From Tetraselmis striata (lineage: Eukaryota > Chlorophyta > Chlorodendrophyceae > Chlorodendrales > Chlorodendraceae), in the NCBI GenBank assembly GCA_006384855.1, contig VCJN01002242.1:98064-162063 (forward strand): a DNA stretch of 64,000 nucleotides, read 5' to 3'. A model generated the notes under the pieces. The model was not told where the DNA came from, did no database searches, and saw only the letters and a list, made by a program, of their open reading frames with translations. The position numbers and the translations under genes were made by a program. Shown here piece after piece: positions 1-12,400 of this stretch (positions within the stretch are counted from its first letter, which is position 1; each line of letters starts with the position of its first letter).

Positions 1-2498
1 GCGTCGTGCTGTACACGCCAGTGGGCGTCTCCAGACGCCGGGAGGTTCATGAGCGCGTCGCCGTATAGGTCAGCAACAATGACGGAGTTGTGCTCTATCG
101 AGGGCAGAATGATCTGGCTCCCAACCACCGGGGCCAAGCACGGGCTAGGCAAAAAGAAGTACCCGAAAGCGACCCCCCGCAGCTCATGCGGAATCATGAC
201 CGTCTGCGCGGTGGGGATGGCCACTGTCCACATGCCCGACGCCGCGTCGAGCTGGTTGAACACGATCCGTTCCCTACATGTGATTAGGAGAGCGCACACC
301 TCATTTCGAAGCCGGGCGTTGTTTGCTTGGTCTAGAAATGCCGTCACACTGTGAGATTCAGATGTGACGCAAGTGTGCCCTACTGGTGACGAACGACGAC
401 ATACGGGGACGATACGGGACGGACGAGGGACGTGGATTTCATACCGAGTAGCGACGACTATCGCGCGCGACCTGTAAAGTACTATATGAATTTATCGTTT
501 CCATAATTTCATCAAATTGATATGCGCACGCGGGCTCGCGTGTCGCCCGCCGACGCGGAGCACCCGGGCTAAGTACAGGCGGCTGCACGTATTCACTGCA
601 CAACGCCGCACATCGCTGCACATCACTGCACAACGCGGGGTCGCTGGCGTCGCGGTGCGCCATTCTGGCGGGCCGCGCCCCCGGCCCCTGCCAAGGAGTA
701 ATCACGATAAGTACTGGCACGGTGCGGCGGCCTACTTTCGCGAAGCCCGTGCGTGCCCGCACAGCAATGGTGCTTACTTCGATGATGCCGTCATGATCAG
801 CTCCTTTTGCGAGCCCGACGCAGCCTCCACTTCCCGCTCCATCACGCGCGCATTTGCGTCGCTGAGATGGCGAGCGGTAGCCGCGTGGAGGCGGCCCCAC
901 GCCTCGCGCATCGCCGCGGCGTAGAGCATCGTTGAGGAAGTGGTCATACCGGCGGGCGGAAGAAGTTGCGTTGAAGCTGCCTTGGCCAAGTACGGACCCG
1001 AGTTGTGGGCCGATGAAACCAGGTGTGGGGGTGTTGGTGCCGGAGTTCGTTCTTAGTCAGGAACCTTGGGAGGATGTCATTCATGCAGCCGATAAAGGCG
1101 GCATCACGAACGGTAGCCATGCGGCGGATGCCAGCGCCCTTCAACCGAGTGGGGAGGTGAAGCCTGCTGCGCGCCCTGGCCACTGCATCCTCGCTCAAGG
1201 TAGCCATCTCCGCTGTCATGGGGTCAGGGTCGTGCAAAAGCTTCGCCAAGAAATCGGTGACCTCCGGATTGGTGTCGGTGATGTACGTGGAGGGATCAAA
1301 AAAGACCCCTAGCACCCGTTCGACCGCCGGGAGGACGGTGGTATCCACCGCCTCCGCAAAGGCTTCCACCTCGGACGGAAGGCAGTTGCGGAGCCAATAC
1401 CCCGCCTTGTGTTGCATGCAATGCTTGAACGTGGCCCATGCGTGGTGATGCAAGACGTGGGTGTACCGATGGTTGAGCTTGGCAGATAGGAGCTTGCTCA
1501 GGCAGCGTCCACCTCCTCTCGTAGCTCCTCCGCCTTGCCGCGCATGTACGCCTGCATATACTCTGGCGATCCGGGCGGCACGTTGAGGACCGCGATGCCG
1601 TGATGGCCATCTAGCTCTGGCCACTCGATGTCGGCCGGAGCCTCACGCCGCGCCGCCTCCATGTCTGCGCTGTACGCATGCATCTTGTCGAAGCGCACCT
1701 CAAGCCCCACGGACGCCGTGATGAACGTGCGGAAGGCGTGAAGAGCCGGCCAAACGTGCTCCGGGAGGCCCACCAAAAATCCATCCTCGGCGTTGAAGCG
1801 CGCCGCCCCGTCAGTGACCGCCAACGTGCTGTCACACTGCTGCACCTCGGGGTAAATCGCGACGCAAAAGGAAGTCGTGGCCAAAGGTGCGCCCTGTTGC
1901 ACGCCGTCCTCCGACCGCAGAGGGGCGGACCGTCCACGACAAGATACGAATCCGTGGAGAGGGAGGCTAGGAGCGCAGGGATGACAGGGTGTGGTGGAGA
2001 GCAATCGATAAAGCGCTGGATGATGGTGCGGCGCCATGCCTCGTTGTAAGCGTTGCGAAGGTCGGTGTGGACGATGACGGCACGTGGGCCAAGCTTCTTG
2101 GCGATCAGCCGGACGCCGTGGATGAGCATAGAGTCGCCCGCGGAAATGCCAACTCCGAGCTGAGATGGAGCAAGCACCGACACATATGCCTCCTTCATGT
2201 TGTCCACCACTGCCCGCTCCGATGCGCGCCGCTCCGCCTCCCCGACTGCCACAGGCCGCACCTCTCGGGTCCCCCCCTCGCCTAGCTTCTTGACAGGTGC
2301 CTCGAGCCTAGCAAAGGCGAAGAGCCGCTTGAACCATCCGGGCAGGCGAACTTGGAGGTACATGGAGGCGACCTCCGACATGGCGGGGACCGCCGCAGGC
2401 CCGGACGCCGGGGCGTATTCGCCCACCAAGCAACGGAGATTAACCCGTATCATCACCAAAACGCGTACATGTACTGGTACAGAACGAGTGGCTGTCAT
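1..2498 (-). mobile_element. Non-LTR retrotransposon (LINE), RT plus downstream region, runs off left edge
   Basis: Minus-strand reverse transcriptase of a retroelement type whose C-terminus normally carries a restriction-like endonuclease. From the 5' side it reads KKLGEGGTREVRPVAVGE, then HTDLRNAYNEAWRR (palm motif A position), then EDGVQQGAPLATTSF (the QG-P motif), then NAEDGFLVG where an active enzyme would have a YADD box, so the catalytic Asp pair looks degenerate. A thumb-like stretch with LPTRLKGAGIRRM follows (about 1200-950). The piece from about 350 to 1 contains GDAHWRVQHD, which in this family sits just before the endonuclease; that domain would lie outside the window. The coding sequence changes frame at least twice (about 1900 and 1500) and is interrupted between 900 and 350. 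An old dead copy; the family clade is not resolved. Confidence 0.75.
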
Positions 2499-2634
2499 TA
2501 TTTAGTTTCGTCGAACCTTCGTTCGCCGTCTAAATGCCCCCCGGTAACCCGGAAGGATTACCTGGTATGGGAAAGGGCCAGACTCCCGCCCGGTAGTAAC
2601 ACGTACCTGCCTGGACACTCGGAACGGTCATATA

Positions 2635-3990
2635 CACCAGTCCACATAAGTCTTTGCACATAGAAATCCGCGCGTATCCTCGCCTCGGTACCCAAGCCAT
2701 GGGGCCACGGGGCCATGAAGCCTTGTAATCAAGTGTATGCAAGCCTCCTACACCAAGGAGGCAGCCGTTTCCCCCGGTTATCGCACTTTTAGAATCGTTC
2801 TTCGGCAATGGCATTGCTTGGCACATGGCTAATAAAACCACAGAAAAAAACGGGCAATGAATAGGGAGCAACTTGTTGGCGGCGTAGCTACCATCCTTCG
2901 CATATGCCCGCGCGCTGCCGGTGGTGGGTGGACGTATGCATGCGCTGTGAGACCACCGAGATTGAGCCCAATCCATGCACGCTGCCGATGCAATGCATGG
3001 TATTTCCATGAGAGTGTGCCAAAAACCCCGCCGTCGTCGTGATGGGGCCAATCATCCCACAATTTTTCAAGCTGCAAGAGAAGCGCCGTTGGCCGCGCCT
3101 CGGTGGGTGAAAGTAGCACACATAAAGTGCCTTCGATTCCATAGGTGCATGGTTGTACCGCCCGCACCGTAGGCTAAGCGCGGGCTGGCCCCCTTGGCAA
3201 CAATGTCGCCAGTGCTGCACCTACATGTCTGCGCGCATGTTGTCACACATGTCACCCATCATCCAAAGGGAAAAGCCAAAATGATGACGGGGTCCACGCG
3301 ACGTGGAGACCTATCAAAGGGGTCCTCGCGCCTGGGAGCTTGCGTGGGAGGGCACATTACATGCCCCCATAATGCGCCTCCATCCACAGTGAGTGGGCTG
3401 GCTGGGAAACATAAGAGGGGATGACTTTGACAGGCCATCACATTTCTGCGTTTCATCAGATTGGGCTGAAAATTCCCAATTTAGTTGGAAAGCGCAGGTC
3501 ACGGGCTTAGCATTGCACTAATTTGCAGCCCAATCTGATAAAACGCCGAAATGTTATGAATTAAAACGTGATTGTAATATTACTGCTTCTTGCAGGGCGA
3601 ACGGCCAGTTTGGAATGTCACATGTAGCCCGCTAGCTGACCATAGACTCCAAATCATGCGCCGCGCGGCATAGGGTCGGTGGCCAAGACTTGTATCTCGG
3701 CGACCATGGGAGAAAAACACGGCTCTTTATGTCCCAATGTCGGCGTGCCGTGCGCTCAAACCGTTCACAGCCCGGCCGTGCAGCACTTGTTACACTGGTA
3801 GTGCCGCATAACATGCGACGCGCGCGCCACGCGCAACGTCGCATTGGCCCTAGCACACCATGTGCACGCTGTTTTATGGTTATTCTCGCAATGGCTGCAA
3901 CGGCGTAGACTGTGCGTGGGTTTACCGACTAGAGGCGACCAAACCCAAATCATACCCATAAAAACATGCAAAGACTTCTGTGGGCTGCTC
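2635..3990 (+). mobile_element. TIR DNA element, copy 1 (non-autonomous, 1.36 kb)
   Basis: First of three related copies (others at 22450 and 30080). The left end CACCAGTCCACATAAGTCTT and the reverse complement of the right end, GAGCAGCCCACAGAAGTCTT, form imperfect terminal inverted repeats of about 25 bases, with TATA directly outside both ends. No open frame is conserved among copies and no transposase is visible, so it is a long MITE-like element that must have moved in trans. An internal hairpin lies at 3441-3553. The TA-type flank would fit a Tc1/mariner-like or related superfamily; this is inference. Confidence 0.75.
3441..3553. repeat. Internal inverted repeat (hairpin) of TIR element copy 1
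   Basis: Left arm 3441-3468 and right arm 3526-3553 are complementary at 26 of 28 positions, with a 57-base loop. The same hairpin position occurs in the other two copies, with arms that have drifted in sequence but still pair. Confidence 0.75.
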
Positions 3991-4294
3991 TATATGGTCG
4001 AAGTCGGACAGGGTAAAGTGGAATGATTATTAAAAAACTTATATCGTCCGAGTTTTCGTCCTAAAGAGGGGGTTGATATTTATGTGCTGCATCTCGTTTC
4101 TGCGCGCCGCCTCCGCTGCCTGGGTACCAGTACCTGGGGACGGAAAAAACAACCAGTACCTGTACGATGTTTTTTTTTCCCGCCCCCGGGACAGGACTGG
4201 CACCAGTGAAACCCTTCCAGCGTCTCTACGACGGCCGTTTTGGCAGCAATCCAGTTACGGAAAGCCCTGGGTAGGCGACGCTCCGTTATAGTCA

Positions 4295-6215
4295 TCAAGC
4301 GAAGTGCCGAAGCAATCTGCAAGACAAATTGAAGGTCAGTGACGGAATTTCCAACACTGTTGGATCACCGTCTAAAACACTGCCATGATCGAAAATACCC
4401 GGCACTGACCACGAAAGGTCCGCCCTACCCGTTTGGGCGTCGGCCCATTCGAGTAATGCGGGTTTGGGCAAGCCCCAACTCGCGGAGCAAAGCATTTCGG
4501 GAGTGCGATACATGTGCAACAAAGAAGGCAATGTGAGGGAGGGCCCGACGCCATAGCTGGAAAAATTTCCCATTCCCAGTAAAATCCAGGGCGCCGTAAA
4601 GGGAAGGGGGACCCCGCCCAAAATAAAGGCAGTTAAGTCCTCAGGTGTTGACGCAATAACCAGACTACTAATAAAATCCCTGAACTCCGGAACTAACAAC
4701 CCAAAATTATGACGGTGATGCCCCCACCGCGGGCACTCCACCAACATATGTTCGATAGTCTCAGATTCACCTCCGCCACATGCAGGGCAGTGTTCAAGGA
4801 ACCGCTCAGGCATGGCATGAATCCGGGCCAATCGGCGGGCAGTGGGAAATACTCGGGTGCGCAATTGTATCATGATGTGCAGCCCGGCCACAACCCCCGC
4901 GGGAACACCCACACCGTACTGTGGCAAGGGGTTTGACGCATAAGACGCCTGGACATATATACTCCAGGTTTTATTGCGTGCTAACGATGCCGGCGATTCG
5001 TAACGCGCCCACACCGATGCCTTTACTAGTTTAGCGGCATCGCGCGCGGCTAGTGACCTCCACTCAAGTGGAAGGTGCGCCCCCTCACCTAGCCCTACGT
5101 TCGCCCTAGCTAGTCGATCTAACCACCGCACAGTCCCCGACGTCCACATGTTAGGGCGCGCCCGACTTGGCTGAGCTACTAAATGGGTTATACATGTATT
5201 CAAGTCGGATGCTTTAAGGAACGCCCGAGCCCGTGCCGCAGCGGCCATAGCCTCTATGGGCGCAATACCCAATTCCCGCATCATCGGTGCAGTGGCAACC
5301 CCAGGGGAGTTTTTACCCACCCCAATGAGGCACCGCAAGCACTGATTGAGTACGGTTTGTAATTTATTTGCGCCACTAGTTCTATCCATGCCCCATACTT
5401 CACACCCGTAAGTTAAAACCGGCAGTACACAGGTTTTAAAGACAGACACACGCACATTAATAGGAATTATGTTCCGTCCACCGACTAATACCGAATCGAG
5501 CGCCTCAATAGCGCGTTTACCCTTCTTAACCCGGTCGTCTACTATGTGTTGCATACCTAGATCCGACTTAATGACCGTACCCAAATACCTATATTCATTT
5601 ACAACTGGTACCCGTTCCCCTCCAAGCTGCCATCGGGCAGCTTGTTCGCGTAACGCGGTCTCGTCGGAATATCGGCCTAATGCTATCACCCCACACTTAA
5701 GTACCCCAAACCCCATAAAATGGTCCTTTGCCCACTGCGAGAAGTGGGCAAACATGGCATGCAGGTTATCGAACGAGCCTGTGATACCAACAGCGTCGTC
5801 CGCGTATAACTGGCCTGGCACCCTTAGTGGTTGCCTTGCCGCTAATGTGTCGGTGCACCCTGGTACATCACACCCTAGATGTTCTACCCCATCGAATATA
5901 TCGTTAATAAATATGTTAAACAGGATGGGGGAAGCGGGGCATCCCTGTCGGAGGCCACGCTCTATGGGTATGGGGTCTGATAGTGTTCCCGGGGCCACCC
6001 CTGTCTTGACCCGTACCATACTATCCCTGTATAAAGTTTTAATGAAGGTAAGCATATGACCGGTAATTCCTATGGCTTGTAGTTTTAGGAATAAAAGCTC
6101 ATGAGGTACTGTGTCATATGCCTTCCTGAAGTCAATATATAAAACCCGCGTACGTGGGTAGACCTGCCGCTTGGCGACGAGTCGCGATATCGAACAGGCT
6201 GGCGACTTGCATGAT
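4295..6215 (-). mobile_element. 5'-truncated LINE with one long intact RT reading frame
   Basis: One open frame of about 640 codons on the minus strand, with no start codon of its own. It reads YIDFRKAYDTVPHELL (RT motif A), RGLRQGCPASPILFNIF (motif B), QLYADDAVG (catalytic YADD) and a thumb region, and ends with a zinc-knuckle-like CPACGG...HMLVEC near the C-terminus. That order is typical of L1/Jockey-like LINEs. The frame begins abruptly at about 6215 next to a run of nine T on the + strand, as expected of 5' truncation during target-primed reverse transcription. No endonuclease or ORF1 remains. The stop is at 4295-4297, and 4020-4290 is probably its 3' UTR. The uninterrupted frame suggests a fairly recent insertion. 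It ends about 200 bases before the PPR gene. Confidence 0.85.
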
Positions 6216-6421
6216 TTTTTTTTTCATGATGTTGTACGATGTTGCTGATGAGACGATGAGGCCAGCAGGGACGTACCAGATGACGACGGCGACGACGGCG
6301 CGTCGATATGATGCTGACGACGGGTGGTTGTGATGGGCACCAGTGTCCCGCGATCAGCCCCTCGGCCGCTGCTATCAGTAGCCAGCACAGCTCCACCTGC
6401 AGGCTTCGGTGTGGCATCGCC

Positions 6422-9400
6422 ATGTCCGGGGTCCGCTTCCTGCGTGCCTTGGTGGCCGGAGCGGCATGCAGGCAGCCGGCGGGGGCGTCATGGGCGCGCG
6501 GCGGCGAGGCGGTAGTGGGGCTGGGGAGAGCAGTACCGGTGCTGGGCCGCGCGTTGCGCTCGATGGCGGCGGCAGCGGCGGAGCGGGGGAGGAGTGAGCC
6601 GGCCGCCGACGCGGGCAGCGAGTATGCGAGGGGAGGCGGCGATGAGGCCAGGGGACCACGGCCCAGCGAGGTGGGCGGCTCCTCCAGGGGCACTGCACGT
6701 GCTTTTCCCAGTGCGCAGTCTGCCCCGTCACGTTCAGCCCCACAGCGACAGAGGGCTGAATGCCATGCCCTCAGACACAAACGATTGAGGATGCTGTCAG
6801 GCGTGCATAGCAGGGAAAGGGGCCGAGGGGGCGCGGGGGGGGGGGGGGGGGGGGAGGGGGGGGGGGGGCTTGTCCACAGGGGATGGGTACAGAGTTCTGT
6901 GAATGGACGAGTGAATCTCGGAGGTGGGAGTTGAATCTCATGGAGGCAGGGAATGGATGGATGGATCGTGGAGGCGTTAGTTGGGTGTCACGGAGCTCAG
7001 TGGCAGATGGAAGGATGGCCAGCCGCATGGATCATGGATCCATGGCAGTTGCGCCTGCGCATGCCATCGCCCATCACGCCGAAGCCCTCTCGGCCCTCTG
7101 CGACCCCGGCACCAGCGAAGAGACAAGGGAGAGGCGGGAGTGGGGGGGGGGGGGGGGGGGGGGGCTAGCCAGGAGAGTGGCCAGCATGCTTCAGGCACTG
7201 TAGGGAGGCCAGCCTCTGGCAGCACCTGCTCTGCATGCGCGCATGGCAGCATGCATGTCATATCTACTCACAGCCTCACACGTCTCGCTCTGGCCCGCCC
7301 CCCTCCCCTTCCGCGCCCCGCAGATGCACCGCGTGGCGCTGCAGGCTAGGCTGCCAGAGTACAAACTAGTGATGAAGGACCTGATGAAGCGCAAATTGTA
7401 AGTGCTCAGCAGCTGTGCACAGCTTGCGCCCCCTACCCTCCATCGGTCGCCACCCCGCCATGAAGATACGCCATGAAGATACCCTAACCATCTCACACAT
7501 GCAAACAAAGGCACATGCACATGCACAAATTCACCGGCAGCCCAGCAGCATCTCAAGCCAGGCACTGACCCTCCGCCCCTCCCACCCCAACCACCCTTCA
7601 CCGCGCTTCCCCCTCTTCCCTGCAGCTCTCGCCAAGGCATGGACCTGTACAACGAGATGTGTCTCTACGGCATCATCCCCGACGTGGTGCACACCCACCT
7701 CAGCCCCCCTCCCCCCAACACACACACACACACACACAGAGTCCCCACCTTCTCCCCCCCCCCCCCCCCCCCCCCACCAAAGCAAACAAACTGTACCAGT
7801 CTCCTCCATTATGCCCCCCTCCCCCTTGCGTACTCCCCAACCTGCGCCAGACTTCTCCCTTTAGTCTCACCCTCCTGCTGTGGACGTATCCTCAGAGCTT
7901 CCTGGCATTTGGCATGACCCTGGCGCGCTCCTGCAACCGCATCCAGGTCCCCCCCCCCCCCCCCCCCCCGCCTCCGTCCCTCATTTCCAAGACATGACCC
8001 CCTGCAGCTGTCCTCCGTTGAGGGTAGCGTGTGTTGCTGCATTCCTATAGTCCATGCTCACAGCCCCCACCCGCCCCGCCTGTTCCGCGTCCCCTCCCAG
8101 GATTGCCTGTTCTACTTCGATCAGCACCGCCGCATGGGGCTGCAGCCTCAGGTGCGCGCTGTGGCATCGCCCCAGGCGCCTGCCCCGACCCTGGCCCTGC
8201 GCCTTGCTGCTCTCTGCTCCTGCCGGCTGAGCGCTGCTGCTGCTGCCTCTCCTCAAACCCCCCCCCCCTTCCACCCTTCCGCCGACCCCCCAACCCAACC
8301 CGCATGACCGCCCCGCAGCCGGTGCACTTCCGCATCCTGATCGGCGCCTACGCCCAGGCCGGTCTGTACGCAGACGCGCAGGCGGCGTTCCAGCAGCTGA
8401 AGGACCGAGGTGCGGTGGCGCGCTGCCGCAGGGGCACCTTCCACCGGGCGGAGCTTCATGTCTAGGGGGGGCCCGAGGGGCGGGGGGGGGGGGGGGGGGG
8501 CAAGGCAGAGGTTGGGCGGGCCCCGGGGGGGGGAGGAGGAGGGGGCCTTGATTTTCTGGGTGCAACGCTCCTGCGTGTTGGTTCTAAAGAGTTGTGCTGG
8601 TGGCCTGTCCGACTTCGGGGTACCGATGCACTGATAACAGCATGGTGAAGAACAGCCTGCCCAAACTGTCAGAGGTCAGGTATAGACCAAGCGATTGTGG
8701 AACTATCACATGGCAAATGTTTTCATAGGTAGCATGCAAGGCTGATTGGATGCCTGTGTTGTGGATTATTGTGGTGCATCAGCACACGTAATGTGTGTTT
8801 CTCCTGATTTTGATGTGTAGGTGACCTGTATCATCTTTGGTTTATTTAATGTCTGTCTAATTATAAGTGTCCCCCGGGCCGATTACAAGCAACTTCCCAT
8901 GCAACAACAAATTCGAGCTGCTATCGCCCGCATAGGCCGTAAAAGAAGCCCCCTGCTGGCCTCTGGATCCTCGCATGCTCTGCAGGTGGCTGTGGTAAGT
9001 GTGTATGTTGGGGGGGGGGGGGGGGGGGGGGGGTTTGACAATCCTGTCACGTACACAATTCCACAAAATAACGCTTGATCCATGCTCAATCCCTTGTGCA
9101 TTTCATTGTCCCTATTCGGTCATCAAACTCAGCGCGGCTCCTTTCTTTTATAAATGGTGATGGTGATGGTGTGGTCGTGATGACGTGGCCGTAGTGTTGT
9201 CGGGATGACATCTTGGTGGCAAACATACACAACACCACAAAAAACGAATTCCTCGGCTTTCTGTGCCACCGGTTCTTTGTGCAGTCATGGATCTCGGCGC
9301 AATGCGCCCCTGTAAATCTGCCAGCTTTCGTTCATGGAGGTGGCGTGGGGCAGCCTGTGACCAGGATGTCACATATCATCATGTATCAGTGGCGCATGTG

Positions 9401-12400
9401 CACAATGCCATGAAAGCAAACTTCCTTGCCTGTGTGTTCCACTTGCATTCGCAGCGTCATCACCGCAATACGTCCTTTGTAGTCTCGGCGTTCGTGGTGG
9501 TTGTGAAGTTGAGGTGGCCCGGGCGCTCGATGCCACCACCATCATCAAATGGCGCATGGGCACAAAGCCTCACCATGTGCGTGAGTGCAACACTTGCCCG
9601 AATTAGTTAAGCGGCGCATCCTTGACGCTCCGCCCCGCCGGCCTCCCTCTCCCACCCGTCGGACTTTCTCGGCATGATGGGGTGCAATGCGGTGTTTGTT
9701 CCGCCAGGGTTCACGCCATCCCGGGACGACTTCCACACGGTCATCCGCGCGTGCGCGCAGGGCGGGAAGGCCCGCTCCGCCATGGCCTACGTAAGCGCAA
9801 CCTCAACCCCCAACCCCCACTCCCTCTCTGCCTCCTTCCCCGTGCTGCTCTCTCACCCCGGGGTTGCACCCCCGTCCCTGCATTCTTATTGCCCCCGTCC
9901 CTCCATACCGCCTTCCCCTCTTCCCTCCAGGCCAACGAAATGAAGGAGACCTACGAGATGACGTACTACACCGACACGCTGATCCTGGAGGTGACCACCC
10001 CCCCTTTCACCATGGGCTTATATAATATGTCGGAACTATGTATGGTTTATTATATGTTATTGTTGGACTGGCATGGCTGGAGTACTTTACCACAAGGAGC
10101 GACCGTACCACCTGCAGGCCGCACCGTACTATCTAGTTTTGTCGTACTATCGGTATCACACATACAAGAAGCATAGTGTAGAAAAGTGAGCATCCAGCTT
10201 TGGGGGCGGTAGACACCTCCAGGGAAATCAGAAGTGTAAAATGCAGAAGGTTGAAGTAATTATTTCATACCCAAAGCCGTGGTGCCACTTGAGTTTGAGA
10301 TGGAGCCCTGGCCTGCAGTTAGCCTACTCTGGGTTGACCGCTGGTCCTGACGCGCCTGCTCGCGTGCGATGCTGCCCGACGTGCGGCCCAGGCACTGGCG
10401 AAAAACACGAAGAAGATGTGGAGCAAGTATGGCAAGACCAGAAAGTGGGGGATGGAGGCCTCTGGCATGGAGGAGCTCGTGCAAGACGCGCTTGAAGTCT
10501 ACGAGGTGGCGGAGCCTGCTTGCCTCCCCCCCCCCCCCCCCTTCACACCCACCCACTGTGATCCCTGGTGCAGGCTGGCCCTTTGCCCCCGCCCGCTTCA
10601 CCATGCTGTCCTGACTGATCCGCACGCCCCTCGTCGTTGCGCTCCGTGCCAGAGCGGCATGGCGCGGCTGCCGGTGCTGGGTGACAGCGCAACACGGGAG
10701 CAGGCCAGCGACCACCAAAAGGGGAGCGTGCTGCTGAGCAAGACCCTCATGAGTGTATACTGCGAAGCGGGGTGCGACCAAGCCCCCGCATCCCCCTCCC
10801 CCATCCCCCTCCCGCGCACCATGACGCCAGCTCATTCTGCCCGAGGTATGAGAATGGAGATGTTTTCTTCGGCCCTCTGTGGGACTACACCACTCCGCCT
10901 GAATGTTTTATACCTACCCGTGTTGAATGCGCCTCATCGTTCAATCACACAGTTGTACAGGTGTCCGCGCACCTACATGACCCCTTATTGTAAGCCTCAA
11001 ATCGGGCTTGGATGCAGCCTATAAGAACATTCGCTATATTTCCGCTATAGTTTTGCAGTCATTTGACCTCTGACAGGCATCTTAACCTATGACAGGCATT
11101 TGACCTCTGACAGGCAGATTCTGATTCACAGTGTTCGTATTACCGTGGCCGCACCCGTTGTAGACTTCCTGCCTGCTGTGTTGCTCGCATCGCAATGAGG
11201 CCTAAGTCCGCTATATGCCCCCCCCCCCCCCCCTCTCAAGTTCCCAACACGTACTGCGTATGTGCGTAATATACATACGGCATCATCATCCTCTGACCCT
11301 ATTGGGGTTTGGCCTATAATGGCCACGTTGCGCTCATCCGCCGGCACACCTCCCTGCATATGTTGTGTCTGTCTACTATGCACCTACATTAAAGAGCCCC
11401 ACTATGTCTGTTTCTCATCTGTCTTTCTAGCGACCACATACATACATGCAACCTATATACATGTACCGATATTTGAAATATGTACAAGGTATGGTGTGCT
11501 TTTCTGATTGCATTCAGTGAATAATAATGAAGTTTTACTTTGATTGACGGCGCTCATTGTGAAGAGGGGGGTAAGGGTAGACAAGAAGGGAGAGGGGCTG
11601 AGGCGAGTGCGCCGCCGGCCCGCAGCATGCACGATCAGGTGCAGGCGCTGGCGGGGCGGCTGGAGGAAGACATCCGCGGCAACATCAGCATCCTGGCGGT
11701 GCAGATCCGGTCGCACCTCCTGGAGGCCCGCGGCTACTTCCGAGCAGGTGCCCCCCCCCCCCCCCCCCCCCCACCCCACCCACCTTTAAAGCCCCCCCTA
11801 CCCCCCCCCCCGAAGCGACGACGGTGAGTCGTCAACCACCTGCCCATTCCCCGCCCCCCCTCCCTGCTTTCTTGCTCTCAATGCATTGATCATGGTGGAT
11901 GCCAAGGGCTGCTTTTAGCCAACGCAGGCTGTGGTAGATCACCGGTGTCAAGCGCCTCCAACCCTCGACATCAGACCCTGGGAAAAACCCCAAAGTCAAA
12001 CGCGTCCATCAGGGCACAAAAGCAAACCCCTAAGGGAATGAAAGCCTCGAATTGATTGATCCCCTGGCAGGGACACTGGCCTTGTCAAGACCTTGCTGTG
12101 ATGTGCCATTGCGCCGACCTGCAAATGATTGCCAGCTGATGATTTGTAGGCGGTGCTAACACTCTTCTCCCACCATCCGCTGTGCAAGTTCCGACGAGCG
12201 CTGCACAGTGGCCGGAAAAGCGCCGCATTGGCTGCGGCACGATGGATCGTGTCACAGCGCCCAGGACAACGCCCCGGTTGACATGCTTTGCAAAGCGAAT
12301 CCAGGTTTAGGGTTTTATGGCAAGGGTTTTGGTTTAGGGTTTCAGAGCGGCGTCACACTATAAAAGTCAAAGTTCTGCCCCGCGCCTAGGAAACTTCAAT

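Noticed and set aside
6085-6780. 231-codon minus-strand frame over PPR exon 1
   Set aside because: Pro/Ala/Ser-rich shadow of the + strand exon and of the 5' end of the LINE.
12303-12345. Telomere-like TTTAGGG motifs inside the PPR gene
   Set aside because: Only two or three isolated copies in mixed context, not a tandem array; similar single motifs occur elsewhere (18410, 27875).
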